A stretch of 64,000 nucleotides of DNA from JAGVSR01 sp033765145 (GCA_033765145.1 JANRIH010000020.1:124001-188000); one strand, 5' to 3'; numbered from the stretch's first letter, positions 49,103 to 59,000 are shown. Numbers and translations: made by a program. The notes: generated by a model not told the origin, from the letters alone.

Positions 49103-50449
49103 ATGGCCGTCATTCGCGGAAACAGCCGGAAGAACTTGCTGACGGGGACAACTGTTTCTGACTCTTTATTCGGCTTCGACGAAGCCGATACGCTCAATGG
49201 TCTCGACGGTGACGATCAACTCGACGGGGGAAATGGGAACGACCGTCTGGACGGGGGCGCTGGCAACGACACCATGATCGGTGCGGCGGGGAACGACACC
49301 TTCATCGTCGATTCCATCGGTGACGTCATCTTCGATAGCTCCGGCATCGACACGATCGGCACAACGGTCTCGTTCACGCTGTCTGCCGGTGTTGAAAGGG
49401 CCATTGTCCTCGGGACGGCAAGCCGCAGCTTGACGGGTAATGGCCTTGCCAACACGCTCACGGGCAATGGCGGCAATAACGTTCTGAACGGAGGCGCGGG
49501 CAACGACACGATCGGCGGCGGCGTCGGAAATGATACGCTCATCGGCGGGACGGGGGCGGACCGTCTGGATGGCAGCATCGGCGTCGACACTGTCACGTAT
49601 GGGGCGGAGTTGAGCGCCGTCTCCGTGTTCTTGAACAATTCGGTTTTGGCATCGGGGGCCGCGACGGGCGATACCTTCTTCAACGTCGAGAACGTTGTTG
49701 GCACGCGGTTCGGCGACACCATCTCAGGAAACTCGTCCGCGAATTTGTTTTTTGGCGGAGGCGGTGAGGATTTGCTGTTCGGGCGCGCCGGCATCGATCA
49801 GTTGTTCGGCAGCGATGGCAATGACATTCTTCTCCCCGGTGCCGATCAGGCAGCAGACGTCATCAATGGCGGGGACGGCATCGACACGGTCAGCTACCAG
49901 GATGCGACAGAGAAAGTTGGCCTTGCGCTAGAAGGAGGCCTCACGGACTTCGGTGCCGACAACGATGTGTTCATCTCGATCGAGAACGTGCTCGGTTCAA
50001 ATTTCGACGATTTGATCCAAGTGCATCGCGGCGGAACAGTTGATGGTCTGGGGGGCAGTGATGCCGTCGAGGGCAGCCGAGCCACAGGTCTTTCCAATCA
50101 GACAACCGAGTTTCTCCGCGGCGGCAGCGGTGTCGATGTATTCTTGTTGCACCTCGGTACCGGCGCGGACGTTCTCCTTGATTTCGACGGGCAAATCAGC
50201 GGCGACGACATCATTGTCCGGGCGGCAGAGTTTGCAGGCATCAATACGGGGGCCAACTTCGTTCTCAATATCGAAGGTTCAGTCCAGGCCAGCATCGCAT
50301 CGGCACAGTTCATCTACGAGCGCCTGACCGACACCCTCTATTTCGATGCCGATGGAACGATCGGTGCCTTCGCTCCAGTCCTGGTGGCCTATCTGCCTGA
50401 TCTCGGCGGTGGTGCGGTGCTGTCGAACGACCATTTCATAATCGTTTGA
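49103..50449 (+). CDS. RTX calcium-binding repeat protein 1
   Basis: A 448-residue protein of RTX (hemolysin-type) nonapeptide repeats, e.g. GGNGNDRLDGGAGNDTMIG, GGAGNDTIGGG, VGNDTLIGGTGADRLDG. No protease or lipase motif and no signal peptide, so it is expected to leave by a type I system recognising the C-terminus, which ends in hydrophobic residues after a VLSNDHFIIV segment. No type I transporter gene lies nearby. ATG 49103 has GAGG seven bases upstream. The leader (48950-49100) is more AT-rich than the region. Adhesin or matrix role is only inferred. Confidence 0.88.
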   Translation: MAVIRGNSRKNLLTGTTVSDSLFGFDEADTLNGLDGDDQLDGGNGNDRLDGGAGNDTMIGAAGNDTFIVDSIGDVIFDSSGIDTIGTTVSFTLSAGVERAIVLGTASRSLTGNGLANTLTGNGGNNVLNGGAGNDTIGGGVGNDTLIGGTGADRLDGSIGVDTVTYGAELSAVSVFLNNSVLASGAATGDTFFNVENVVGTRFGDTISGNSSANLFFGGGGEDLLFGRAGIDQLFGSDGNDILLPGADQAADVINGGDGIDTVSYQDATEKVGLALEGGLTDFGADNDVFISIENVLGSNFDDLIQVHRGGTVDGLGGSDAVEGSRATGLSNQTTEFLRGGSGVDVFLLHLGTGADVLLDFDGQISGDDIIVRAAEFAGINTGANFVLNIEGSVQASIASAQFIYERLTDTLYFDADGTIGAFAPVLVAYLPDLGGGAVLSNDHFIIV

Positions 50450-50657
50450 GCGCTGGTCTGCTCGGTCGTGACCCGGGCGACGGGTTGCAAGAGTTCGAGC
50501 CGAATCGAGCGGCCGTTCAGGCACCGCGCTGACGCCAAGCGCCACACCGACAATCCGATGTTGTCGTCTTCCGGGTGGCCTCGGAACCGACGCGGAGGAC
50601 AAGCTCGAACTGTTGCTCGATGAGCGGCGCGCAACTCAATTCCGACCGGCCTGCCGC

Positions 50658-51446
50658 TCAGCCGGGGAGTGCTGAGGGCGCGAAAGCCTGTGTGAAGGCT
50701 AGAGCTGCCATGTTGCCGATGGCGTGGGCGGCGATGGCGGGCCAGATCGAATTCGTGCGCCAGACGACCCAGGAGAGCACGAGCCCGGCGACGAACACGC
50801 TCGCTAAGCCGGGGATGGAGTAGCTCGCGTGGAGTGCGGTCCAGATGACGTTCGAGAGGATCGCAGCCGGCCAGAAGCCCAGCGCGGTCTTGGCGAGCGC
50901 CGACAACAGAAACCCGCGGAACGTCAGTTCCTCCCAGAGTGGCGCCAATACGACCGCCACGATGGCCGTCAGCCACCATGCCGGGCCGTCCAGACCCGCC
51001 TTGATCCAGCCCACGTCGGCAAAGATGTCGAATCGCATGAACTGGTAGAGGCTCAGTTCGAGAAGGCCCGTGATCGCGACCAGGAGGAGGCCGGCGCCGA
51101 CCAGCAGCGCCGTCGAGGACGCGGGACCGTCGAGCTTCAGGACCGCGGCACGCCGACCGCCCCAGCCGGCGAGAAGCCATAGGAGCACGAGCGATATGAT
51201 CTGCGTCGCGGCGGCGAGTGCCGCGCCTTCGATGGCCGCAAGGCTCGACAGCCGCTCGATCAGCGTGTCACTCGGCCCGCCCGTGGCGTCCAGCGCGCTC
51301 CATGCCGCCATGACGCCGGCGACGAGAAAGAGGGCCGCCGTACAAATGAGGACCGTCCCCAGAAGCGCGGCGATCGGCCGCCAGGGGCTCTCGGCCCGGT
51401 AGCGCGCCGGCCCCCGGAAGAGGTCGCCCAGTGTGGCGGAGGTCAT
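50658..51446 (-). CDS. CPBP family intramembrane metalloprotease
   Basis: A 262-residue polytopic protein with about eight membrane segments. The three CPBP/Abi motifs are present: EE at residues 172-173 with Arg177 (WEELTFRGFLLS), His206 (WTALHASYS), and His241/Asn244 (AAHAIGNMAAL). Members cleave prenylated or membrane peptides, or confer bacteriocin immunity; the client is unknown. ATG 51446 has AAGGA six bases upstream. Divergent from ssrA. Confidence 0.9.
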   Translation of the reverse strand: MTSATLGDLFRGPARYRAESPWRPIAALLGTVLICTAALFLVAGVMAAWSALDATGGPSDTLIERLSSLAAIEGAALAAATQIISLVLLWLLAGWGGRRAAVLKLDGPASSTALLVGAGLLLVAITGLLELSLYQFMRFDIFADVGWIKAGLDGPAWWLTAIVAVVLAPLWEELTFRGFLLSALAKTALGFWPAAILSNVIWTALHASYSIPGLASVFVAGLVLSWVVWRTNSIWPAIAAHAIGNMAALAFTQAFAPSALPG

Positions 51447-51506
51447 CAGTTGTCCTTTCGGGCTTTGGCCTGACGCGGCACGGCTTCACTCGCGCGGGTT
51501 CGGGCT

Positions 51507-51535
51507 TTGCATTAGCATCACCGAGCACCTATATT
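51507..51535 (+). promoter_or_regulatory. Promoter of ssrA
   Basis: TTGCAT (51507-51512) and TATATT (51530-51535) with 17 bases between them make a sigma-70 promoter for the tmRNA, whose acceptor segment begins about six bases downstream. Confidence 0.7.
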
Positions 51536-51540
51536 GAGGG

Positions 51541-51885
51541 TGCCGGATTCGTCCGGCTATGGCGATAAACGCGGTCGTAATAAGCCATTCGGACCCGGGG
51601 GCAGTACCCGGCGCCTCCACCACATGCGGCTCTCGAGGGCCTTGGTCCCGGATCGGGGGCCGCATCTGATGGGGGCGAACTAGGATCGACGAGGGTGTAA
51701 AGGGCTTTGCTTTCGCTCGGCATGATACCGCCGTTATCGGGTCATTCAGAATAGTTGCCAATGACAACTATGCTGAGGCTGCTCTCGCTGCGTAATGCGG
51801 CGCGATTAGCCTGAACTTGAAGCCCTTACCCCTAGCCGGGTGAGGCGCGGTCGGGAGGGCACCGGGCAACAGAAGCCCTCCACTT
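51541..51885 (+). ncRNA. ssrA: Permuted two-piece tmRNA
   Basis: tmRNA rescues stalled ribosomes and adds a degradation tag. The gene is permuted. The acceptor piece comes first: from about 51541 (hairpin CCGGA-TTCG-TCCGG) to the encoded CCA at 51620-51622, with the T-arm CCGGG...CCCGG and the 3' acceptor strand CGCCTCC at 51612-51618. An intervening loop of about 48 bases (with ATGCGGC pairing with GCCGCAT) is followed by the coding piece at 51671, whose GGGGGCG pairs with CGCCTCC (one G-U). In it a tag frame at 51757-51792 encodes ANDNYAEAALAA, then TAA. A later hairpin, GGAGGGC with GCCCTCC, lies near 51855-51881. The 3' end near 51885 is estimated. Alphaproteobacteria are known for such split tmRNA. 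Confidence 0.93.
51757..51795 (+). other. tmRNA tag reading frame
   Basis: Resume codon GCC at 51757-51759 and stop TAA at 51793-51795. The tag added to a stalled chain would be Ala (from charged tmRNA) plus ANDNYAEAALAA, ending Leu-Ala-Ala. AANDN-type tags ending in Ala-Ala are recognised by ClpX and by SspB of the type encoded next door. Confidence 0.9.
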
Positions 51886-52027
51886 CATTTGCCGGATCTT
51901 GCGAGGGACGCGGATCATGGGGCAAACAGAGGTCAAGCGGGTGTCAGCCGGTTCCGGCAGCGCCCGATGATAGCGAGCCGAATGCCGGCTTGGGGTGGGG
52001 CAAGGCAGACGGGGCACCGCGGCCAGG

Positions 52028-52738
52028 ATGACGGGTAGCCAATCGATCGACTACGAGGCCCTGCAACAGGAGGCGATGCGGAACGTCGTCCGCGCCGTTC
52101 TCGCGCGCACGGCGAAGTCCGGTTTGCCGGGCGATCACCATTTCTATGTGTCCTTCGATACGACAGCGCCGGGGGTCAGCCTCTCGAAGCGGCTCAAGGA
52201 AAAATACCCGACCGAGATGACGATCGTGCTCCAGCACCGGTTCTGGGACCTGCTCGTCACGGAAGATCGCTTCGAGGTGAAACTCACGTTCGACGGCATC
52301 CCAGAGCGGCTCGTCGTGCCGTTCATGGCGCTCAAGGTCTTCATCGATCCCTCTGTCCGGTACGGCCTCCAGTTCGAGGACCCAAGCCGCCTCGCGCAAG
52401 CCGAAGGCGAGGCGGTCGGGACGCCGGACGACACCGACGACGGGCGGCCGCGCGGTACGCGCGCGATCAAGAAGCCGCGCCAGCCGAAGCGGCCCCGGGT
52501 CGTCGACACGGAGACCACAAAGCCTGCTGACGTGCCGCCAGATGACGCGCCGTCTCGCGACACCCCACGGGTCGTGCCGGCTCGTCCACAACCCGCCACC
52601 CGATCCATCGGCGACAGCGCCGCAGGATCACGGCTCGAGCCTGCCAGTTCGCAGGACATCGCCAAGGAAGAGCCGGCAGCTCAGCCCGCCGCCAACGGCG
52701 CGCAAATTGTGAGCCTCGACCAGTTCCGCAAGAAGTGA
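52028..52738 (+). CDS. sspB: SspB, ClpXP adaptor for ssrA-tagged proteins
   Basis: Delivers ssrA-tagged proteins to ClpXP. The core (residues 6-125) is the alphaproteobacterial SspB fold: IDYEALQQEAMRNVVRAVLA, GLPGDHHFYVSFDTTAPGVS, KYPTEMTIVLQHRFWDLLVTEDRFEVKLTF and ERLVVPFMALKVFIDPSVRYGLQF. Residues about 130-225 are a Pro/Asp/Arg-rich linker, and the last residues QIVSLDQFRKK resemble the ClpX-binding tail. ATG 52028 gives 236 residues; the frame is open to 51995. It follows ssrA by about 140 bases, so the adaptor and the tag RNA it serves are neighbours. Confidence 0.92.
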   Translation: MTGSQSIDYEALQQEAMRNVVRAVLARTAKSGLPGDHHFYVSFDTTAPGVSLSKRLKEKYPTEMTIVLQHRFWDLLVTEDRFEVKLTFDGIPERLVVPFMALKVFIDPSVRYGLQFEDPSRLAQAEGEAVGTPDDTDDGRPRGTRAIKKPRQPKRPRVVDTETTKPADVPPDDAPSRDTPRVVPARPQPATRSIGDSAAGSRLEPASSQDIAKEEPAAQPAANGAQIVSLDQFRKK

Positions 52739-52745
52739 TCTCCGG

Positions 52746-53000
52746 TCAACCCGTGCTGGACGGGTTCGAGGCCTGCGGAGCGTCCTCGCGTCCGACCGGC
52801 TCATCGGGCTTGAGGAATTCCAGCTGCAGCTTCCCGTCGATCAGTTCCGAGCATTCGACGCTCGCGACAAAAGGATCTGACGCCTCCAGCACCGCGGCCT
52901 TGCGACAGTGGTCGGCAGTCTGCATGGGCTTCACTTCAACGCTCGAATCCCCGTTCGGCATGGCGAGCGTCACGATCATCACGAAGACGGACGTGTTCAT
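52746..53000 (-). CDS. Small protein of unknown function
   Basis: Unrecognised 84-residue protein. ATG 53000 has AGGATC about nine bases upstream. A short hydrophobic stretch near the start (MNTSVFVMIVTLAMPNG) could be a weak signal. Two Cys (HCRKA and ECSEL) could pair. It converges on sspB, seven bases from its stop. The frame is open up to 53138, but the upstream part does not look like protein. Confidence 0.6.
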   Translation of the reverse strand: MNTSVFVMIVTLAMPNGDSSVEVKPMQTADHCRKAAVLEASDPFVASVECSELIDGKLQLEFLKPDEPVGREDAPQASNPSSTG

Positions 53001-53309
53001 GGGCGTGATCCTTTGAGATCGGTGTCCAACGATGACACGCGAGGTCCCGCTCCCTCCGGTCGGCAACACGCGAACTGGCACGCAGCCTCGACTTGGAAAC
53101 GATCGGCGCCCCCCGAATCGCAGTTCCATCCCGATCACTGGTCAGCCAAGAAAGTGGCTACAAAAAGAGTGGGTTAGGTTCATCGGGACGATATCGCCGA
53201 CGGTCGAGAGTCGTTTGCTGTCCGGGGCGCGCGCGACGGGCCGCACTCGCGCGTCCGCCGGACCCATGGTAGCGAACGCCCAAGCCAATTCGAGCTCGCC
53301 AGGACACCC
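53001..53309. other. Spacer before fumC
   Basis: About 309 bases with no convincing reading frame. A short hairpin AGCCA-AGAAAG-TGGCT lies at about 53142-53157 followed by ACAAAAAG. The fumC promoter must be here but no clear boxes are seen. Confidence 0.4.
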
Positions 53310-54710
53310 ATGACGACGATCAAGACGCGCACCGAGACCGACACCTTCGGCCCCATCGAGGTCGATGCTTCGAAATACTGGGGCGCGCAGGCCGAGCGAT
53401 CCCTCGGGAATTTCAAGATCGGTTGGGAGAAGCAGCCCCAGCCGATCATCCGTGCGCTTGGTATCGTGAAGCGGGCCGCGGCCGAAACGAACGTGTCCCT
53501 CGGCAAACTCGACGCGAAGATCGGCGACGTCATCGTCAAGGCGGCGCAAGAAGTGATCGACGGCCGTCACGACGCGCATTTCCCGCTCGTCGTGTGGCAG
53601 ACGGGCTCGGGTACGCAGTCCAACATGAACGCGAACGAGGTGATCTCGAACCGCGCAATCGAAATGATGGGCGGCGCCATGGGTTCGAAAAAGCCCGTGC
53701 ATCCGAACGATCACGTCAACATGAGCCAGTCGTCCAACGACACATTCCCGACCGCCATGCACATCGCGGCCGCGGAAGAGGTCGTCAAGCGTCTCGTCCC
53801 CGCGCTGAAGCACTTGCACACGGCGCTCGATCAGAAGGCGAAGGCGTGGGCGTCGATCATCAAGATCGGGCGCACGCATACGCAGGACGCGACGCCGCTG
53901 ACGCTCGGGCAGGAGTTCTCGGGCTACGCGAAGCAGATCGAAAACGGGATCGCGCGGATCGAGATGACTTTGCCGATGCTGATGCAGCTCGCGCAGGGCG
54001 GCACGGCGGTCGGCACCGGATTGGCGAGCCCCAAGGGGTTTGCCGAGAAAGTCGCCGTGCGGATCGCGGCGATCACGGGATTGCCGTTCACGTCGGCACC
54101 GAACAAGTTCGAGGCGCTCGCCGCGCACGACGCGATGGTCATGACACACGGCGCGATCACGACCGTCGCCATGAGCGCATTCAAGATCGCCAACGACATC
54201 CGCTTCCTCGGCTCGGGCCCGCGCGCGGGGCTCGGCGAACTCGCTCTTCCAGAGAACGAGCCGGGGTCCTCTATCATGCCCGGCAAGGTGAACCCGACGC
54301 AGTGCGAGGCGCTGACCCAGGTCGCGGCCCACATTCACGGCAACAACGCGGCGATCGCGTTCGCGGGCTCGCAGGGCCATTTCGAGTTGAACGTGTTCAA
54401 TCCGATGATGGCCTACAATTTCCTGCAATCCGTGCGACTGCTCGCGGACGCGGCCGTGTCATTCACCGACAACTGCGTCGCCGGCATCGAGCCGCGGCTC
54501 GACAACATCGAGGCGGGACTGGCGAATTCGCTCATGCTCGTCACGCCGCTCAAGGAGAAATACGGCTACGACCGCGCGGCCAAGATCGCGAAGACCGCGC
54601 ACAAGAACGGCACGACGTTGCGCGAAGAAGCGATCAAGGACGGCATACCGGCGGAGGATTTCGATCGGATCGTCGTGCCTGCGAAGATGATCGGACCGGA
54701 CGAAGCGTAA
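53310..54710 (+). CDS. fumC: Class II fumarate hydratase
   Basis: Interconverts fumarate and malate in the citric acid cycle; the class II enzyme needs no iron-sulfur cluster. The superfamily signature GSSIMPGKVNP is at about residues 320-330; other hallmarks are VWQTGSGTQSNMNANEVI, DHVNMSQSSNDTFPTAMHI and KIGRTHTQDATPLTLGQEF. ATG 53310 is preceded by AGGA. Length 466 is standard. Convergent with the membrane protein that ends at 54758. Confidence 0.97.
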   Translation: MTTIKTRTETDTFGPIEVDASKYWGAQAERSLGNFKIGWEKQPQPIIRALGIVKRAAAETNVSLGKLDAKIGDVIVKAAQEVIDGRHDAHFPLVVWQTGSGTQSNMNANEVISNRAIEMMGGAMGSKKPVHPNDHVNMSQSSNDTFPTAMHIAAAEEVVKRLVPALKHLHTALDQKAKAWASIIKIGRTHTQDATPLTLGQEFSGYAKQIENGIARIEMTLPMLMQLAQGGTAVGTGLASPKGFAEKVAVRIAAITGLPFTSAPNKFEALAAHDAMVMTHGAITTVAMSAFKIANDIRFLGSGPRAGLGELALPENEPGSSIMPGKVNPTQCEALTQVAAHIHGNNAAIAFAGSQGHFELNVFNPMMAYNFLQSVRLLADAAVSFTDNCVAGIEPRLDNIEAGLANSLMLVTPLKEKYGYDRAAKIAKTAHKNGTTLREEAIKDGIPAEDFDRIVVPAKMIGPDEA

Positions 54711-54757
54711 TGCGCCGAACTGGACCTCTTGCGTTTCGCCGTCATCACACCGTGCTA

Positions 54758-55216
54758 TCAGTCGCCGGACGGATTTTCGCGAAGAAACTGGAAGTAGTGC
54801 GCGGGTTCGGCCTTGAAGTCGGACGTGATGACTTTGCGTAGCGGCAGGATCGCGAGAATTCCGATGGCGATCAGAACGATTACGACGAGGGAACGCAGAA
54901 GCCAGCGAACGGCGAGCACCGTCCATGGCTCGCGCAGCCCGTTCATCACGATCTGATCGACCTCACTCGTCTTGCGCCGGCGATCCTTGCCGAAGAAGAC
55001 TGCGAGATAATACCGTGCGCCGAAAAAGCTGAACTGTCGGCGAAGCGCGACGCGATGCTCCGACCGCTGGTAGGAGCTCGCCCAATATATCGCCTCGCGC
55101 TGCTCGCGCGAGAACGAGTTCGCGATATGCTGAGGCAAACGCTCGAAGATCCGGCGATAGACCGGGTTATCCTCGAACGATTGATCGTAGAGCGTTCGTT
55201 CCGACTGCATCGCCAT
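54758..55216 (-). CDS. Predicted membrane protein of unknown function
   Basis: Unrecognised 152-residue protein. It is soluble and basic for about 110 residues (YDQSFEDNPVYRRIFERLPQHI, FGARYYLAVFFGKDRRRK), then has one membrane segment (WLLRSLVVIVLIAIGILAILPL) and a short periplasmic tail. Start is uncertain: ATG 55216, 55210 or 55267. Confidence 0.65.
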   Translation of the reverse strand: MAMQSERTLYDQSFEDNPVYRRIFERLPQHIANSFSREQREAIYWASSYQRSEHRVALRRQFSFFGARYYLAVFFGKDRRRKTSEVDQIVMNGLREPWTVLAVRWLLRSLVVIVLIAIGILAILPLRKVITSDFKAEPAHYFQFLRENPSGD

Positions 55217-55520
55217 GCCCACCGATGACCGCACGGATGCTATTGGCCGGGATGGTAGGCGCCTCATGCTGAAAACGCGTTAAGGGGACGGGATCATGCG
55301 TCGGACGGAACGGCCATGGCTAATTCCGAGTTAATCTGCTGGCCAGCGAGACTTCTGCCAATCCAGGTGATTCCTTGCGATCGGTAGAGACCTCCTGCCG
55401 CGTGACCGCGACGCACCACTCGTTCGGACATGCGTCGTTCGGGAGAGTTGTCTATCCGATCGACTTCACAGACACTTTGCGCATGATGCCTTGGAGCCAT
55501 CCGGCGGAGACAACTGCGAC
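55217..55520. other. Spacer before DUF4169 gene
   Basis: About 304 bases between divergent genes. Several short frames occur on both strands but none shows codon bias, a domain or a ribosome-binding site that I trust. Confidence 0.4.
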
Positions 55521-55745
55521 ATGAGTGCCGAGATCATCAATCTCAACAAATACCGGAAGGCAAAGGCGCGGGCCGAAAAAGAGCAGGCGGCGGCCGAGAA
55601 CCGTATTCGGCACGGGCGCACCAAGGGCGAACGGGCCCGCGACGAGGCCGACCGCGCGCGACAAGGCCAGCAGCACGATAGTCGCGAACTGGCATCGGGG
55701 AGCCGAGGAGACGAGGACGATCTCGATCCCGGTGCCGTGTCCTGA
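55521..55745 (+). CDS. DUF4169 family small protein
   Basis: A 74-residue, highly charged helical protein. IINLNKYRKAKARAEKEQAAAENRIRHGRTKGERARDEADRAR is the DUF4169 pattern, a family common in alphaproteobacteria and of unknown function. ATG 55521 shortly follows CGGCGGAG. Its TGA overlaps the next ATG by one base (TGATG at 55743-55747), so the two are coupled. Confidence 0.85.
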   Translation: MSAEIINLNKYRKAKARAEKEQAAAENRIRHGRTKGERARDEADRARQGQQHDSRELASGSRGDEDDLDPGAVS

Positions 55746-55990
55746 TGCGACCCGTCAAACGGTCGTTCTCGCTCAATGGCCATCGGACGTCGATTTCGCT
55801 CGAAGAACCTTTCTGGGAGGCTCTCAGGGAAGCGGCGGACCGGGAAGGCGTTCCGACCGCGGTGCTGGTGTCGCGGATCGACGAAGGCCGCAAGGGCTCG
55901 GGCCTTTCCGGTGCTGTCCGGATCTGGATCCTCGACTATTTTCGCAATCGTTCCCGCCAGCGGTCCTATGACGGCGGAAATCGCGACTGA
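55745..55990 (+). CDS. Ribbon-helix-helix domain protein
   Basis: An 81-residue protein of the RHH_4 group: KRSFSLNGHRTSISLEEPFWEALREAADREG is the strand and first helix of a ribbon-helix-helix fold, then VPTAVLVSRIDEGR and an LSGAVRIWILDYFRNR segment. Proteins of this group sit beside DUF4169 genes across alphaproteobacteria. DNA binding is assumed from the fold; targets unknown. Confidence 0.88.
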   Translation: MRPVKRSFSLNGHRTSISLEEPFWEALREAADREGVPTAVLVSRIDEGRKGSGLSGAVRIWILDYFRNRSRQRSYDGGNRD

Positions 55991-56011
55991 TCCCGCGCGG
56001 CGCGTCAGCGG

Positions 56012-59000
56012 CTATTGATAGGGCGTGATCTGGAACGGCTGCCAGGTCTCCTGCGCACGCTTTTTCGGTTGCGTCGGGCGGCGCGGCCTCGGCGGGGCGG
56101 CGGGGCCCGCGGCGGCCGCCTCCGCGGCTGCGGCTGGATCGACGCTTCCGGCGGTCGCCGCGCCGTCCGCAGGCACCGCGCCCGGCGCCTCGCCTGCCGC
56201 ACCGTTCGGCGCTCCTTCCGGTGCCGGGAGGGCGCCGTCAACCGGTTGGTCCAGCTGCTCGAGCCGCAGTCGTTCCGCTTCGAGCGCCTTCTGCCGATCG
56301 ATCTCCTTCTGGCGCTCGACGTCCTTCTGCCGTTCCAGTTCCTTGAGGCGCGCCGCTTCCTGCTTGGCCCTGAGTTCGTCGAGACGGCGCAGTCGCTCCA
56401 ACTCACTGACATCGCGCTCCATGCGGCGGACGAGAAGCTCGCGTTCGAGACTATCCGCGACGATGCTGGGCTCGAGCCCGTCCAGTTCGGCGAGCCGGCC
56501 CGCGAAAACGATCAAAACCGGCGGGAGCGTCTTGCGCTCGCCGTCAAGCGGGAGGGGTAATGCGTTGGTGGACGGCGCGCCGACGGTGTCGGCCTGCGGA
56601 ACGCTCGGCTGAGCGCGGGCCGCAGCCTCGCCCTCGATGTTCCACGTGCTCGCCAACTTCAGTGACCTGAGGTCCAGCGCCGCGTCGAATGTCGCACGGC
56701 CGCCGGAGCTCTCCACTGCAACTTGATCGAGCTTCAGCGCGCCATCCTCGATCCTGACCGGGACGGCGATCTTGCCGAGCTTGAATTCCTCGGCGTCGAG
56801 TTCGGTCTTGAGAGCGGCGGCCAGTTCGGGCCCGGAACTCGCAACCTTGCCTTCGAGGGCCAGGTCACTGATGCGGCCGACGGCCGACGGGGAGACGCCT
56901 TTCAGCGCGACGTCGCCGAGTTTCAAGTCGCCCTTGCCGGAGAGTGCGCCGATCAGGGCGTCCGGTGTGAGCGCCTTGGCTTCAAAGCTCAGAGACATCG
57001 CCGCGACGTCGCCGACGATCTCGTCGCCGCCGTGGCTTTCCGCGCTGCCCGTGCTCGAGACGGCAATGTCTATTCCCCCGTTCAGCGCCGCGCCCGCGGC
57101 CAGTCGCTCCAAAGAGAACTTCGACACAGCCTTTCCGCCGAGCATCGCGCCTTCGAGGCGTTCGACCTTCACAGCGCCGTCGCCCAGCGCAATCTCGACG
57201 CGTGCATCCTTGAGCGCGACACCTGTATCAATATCGAGCGAACGGATAGAGGCCTTGACCGTTCCCGAGATACTGTCCAGCAGCCTGAAATCAAATGGCG
57301 CCCCTGACCAGATCGTCGGCTCGATCGCGGGCAGCGCTTCCGTCGTCTCGACTGCCACCTGATTGCGCTTCGTGCGGGACGCCGGCACCGGTGCCGGCGG
57401 CGCCATGGCCGCAGTCACTGGCTCGGGCCTTCCCGTGACCGCTCCCAGGAGACCCGGCAGGCTCGCGGCGTCAGCGACGATGTCGGCGTCGATTTTGGTC
57501 GACCCGGCTCCCGTCTCGCGGGCCAAAGTCACGACACCGGACACTTTGGACCGGCCGAGCTTCAGGTCGGGGCTCGCGAGGGTCAGCACGCCGTTCTCGA
57601 GCGCCGTCGCCACCTTGCCCTTGATGCCTGCTCCCGCGGCGCCGGGACCCAGAACGATGCCCGCGAGCGCCATGACGCCGCGCGCATCGGCGGCATCGAC
57701 GCGGACGTCGCCCTTGGCGGCAATGTTGTTGAGATCGGGCACGCTCATGCGACCGTTGAAGTCGAGTGACAATCGCTCGGCGTCGAGTTCGGCGACCGCA
57801 ACAAGCCCCGCCGATGGCGTTCCGGCCGCCTTGAAGAACAAGTTGCCTGGCCGGGCCGCGGGGACGTCGCCGTCGGGAACGCTTCGGACGCCGGCAATCC
57901 GCTCGAGAAGCCGATCGACATCCCGCGTCGCGACGCTCGCCGAGACGTCGGCCGGCGCTTCGCGCCAGTTCGTGCGTGCGCCGTCGAACCGCGCGGCGAG
58001 GACCATGCGCTCGCCCTCGATCGTTCCATCGAGCGCGACGTCCACGGCGCTCGGTGTGCGTTCGCCGAAGCTGAACGTCGCGCCGGCTCGCCAGGGCGCG
58101 AGGGAAGCGGCACGATCCACGATCGCCTGCGCGTCGGCCGGCGTGTTGACGAGCCGGGCAAGGGTCACGACGGCCTCGGACGTCGGCGCGTCGATGATAC
58201 CGCGGAGGGCGCCCTTTGGCTCGTCCGGCATTCCTGTGGCGCCGCCGGTGAGATCGACCGACAGCCCGCCGTCGGACATGAACGCCAGGCGGGGAATCGA
58301 CAGTCCGCCGCCCGCGAGGGCGACCTCGACGTGCGCATCGCGGAGCTTTCGGTCTCCGTCGATGAGTTCTGCGGCCTTTATGTCGACCGACACGTCACCG
58401 AGCGCGCTGCCATTCGACTTTTCCGCCGTCGCGCCTTCTGCCGAGGGCGCGACGACGCCCGCGAAAACAAGGGATCGGAGACCCGCAAGTCCCGGGTTGC
58501 CGGGCCACAAGGACGCCAGATCGATCCGCTGGCCTTCCAGAGACACCGCGGCGCGGCGCTTCTCTCCGAGCCCAAGAAGCACGGAGCCGGTCAAGGGCAT
58601 GGCGTCGATCTCGGCGGTGGCGTCGCTCAATTCGATGGTCTTGTCGCTCAGAACAAGCTGACCTTCGACGGAGAAGGGTCCGTCTCTCGGAAGGCGGGAG
58701 AACGGCGTCTCGCCAAAGCCCCAGGCCGTGAAGCGCATGAGGCTCTGTCCGCCGAGCGCGAGGGTTCCTTTGAACGTGCGCGCGCCCTTCTCGTCTTCGA
58801 TGGCGCCATCGATCAGCGCCTGTGTACCGCCGGGCAGCGATGCCCGCACGTCATCCAGTTCCAGGTTTCCGCCCGCCCGCCGCGCGTGGATGGCGACGCC
58901 GCTCATGACGTCGCCTCCGATCCCGACCTGATCGAGTACCAAATCAACGTTGGCGTCGGCTTCCGACGGCAACGCATCCACGAGCCGATCGAACAGCGCG

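Noticed and set aside
49103..50449. GGxGxD-coding repeats as CRISPR or DNA repeats
   Set aside because: The repetition is at protein level (RTX nonapeptides), with varied DNA and no spacers.
51486..51767. Short reading frames in the ssrA region
   Set aside because: They only run through the tmRNA gene; the RNA structure and tag frame explain the region.
53142..54428. Long minus-strand frame opposite fumC
   Set aside because: Arg/His/Asp-rich shadow of a conserved gene; no start signal.
57363..58661. 432-residue plus-strand frame within AsmA
   Set aside because: Ser/Arg/Pro/Thr-rich shadow of the AsmA gene with no motif.
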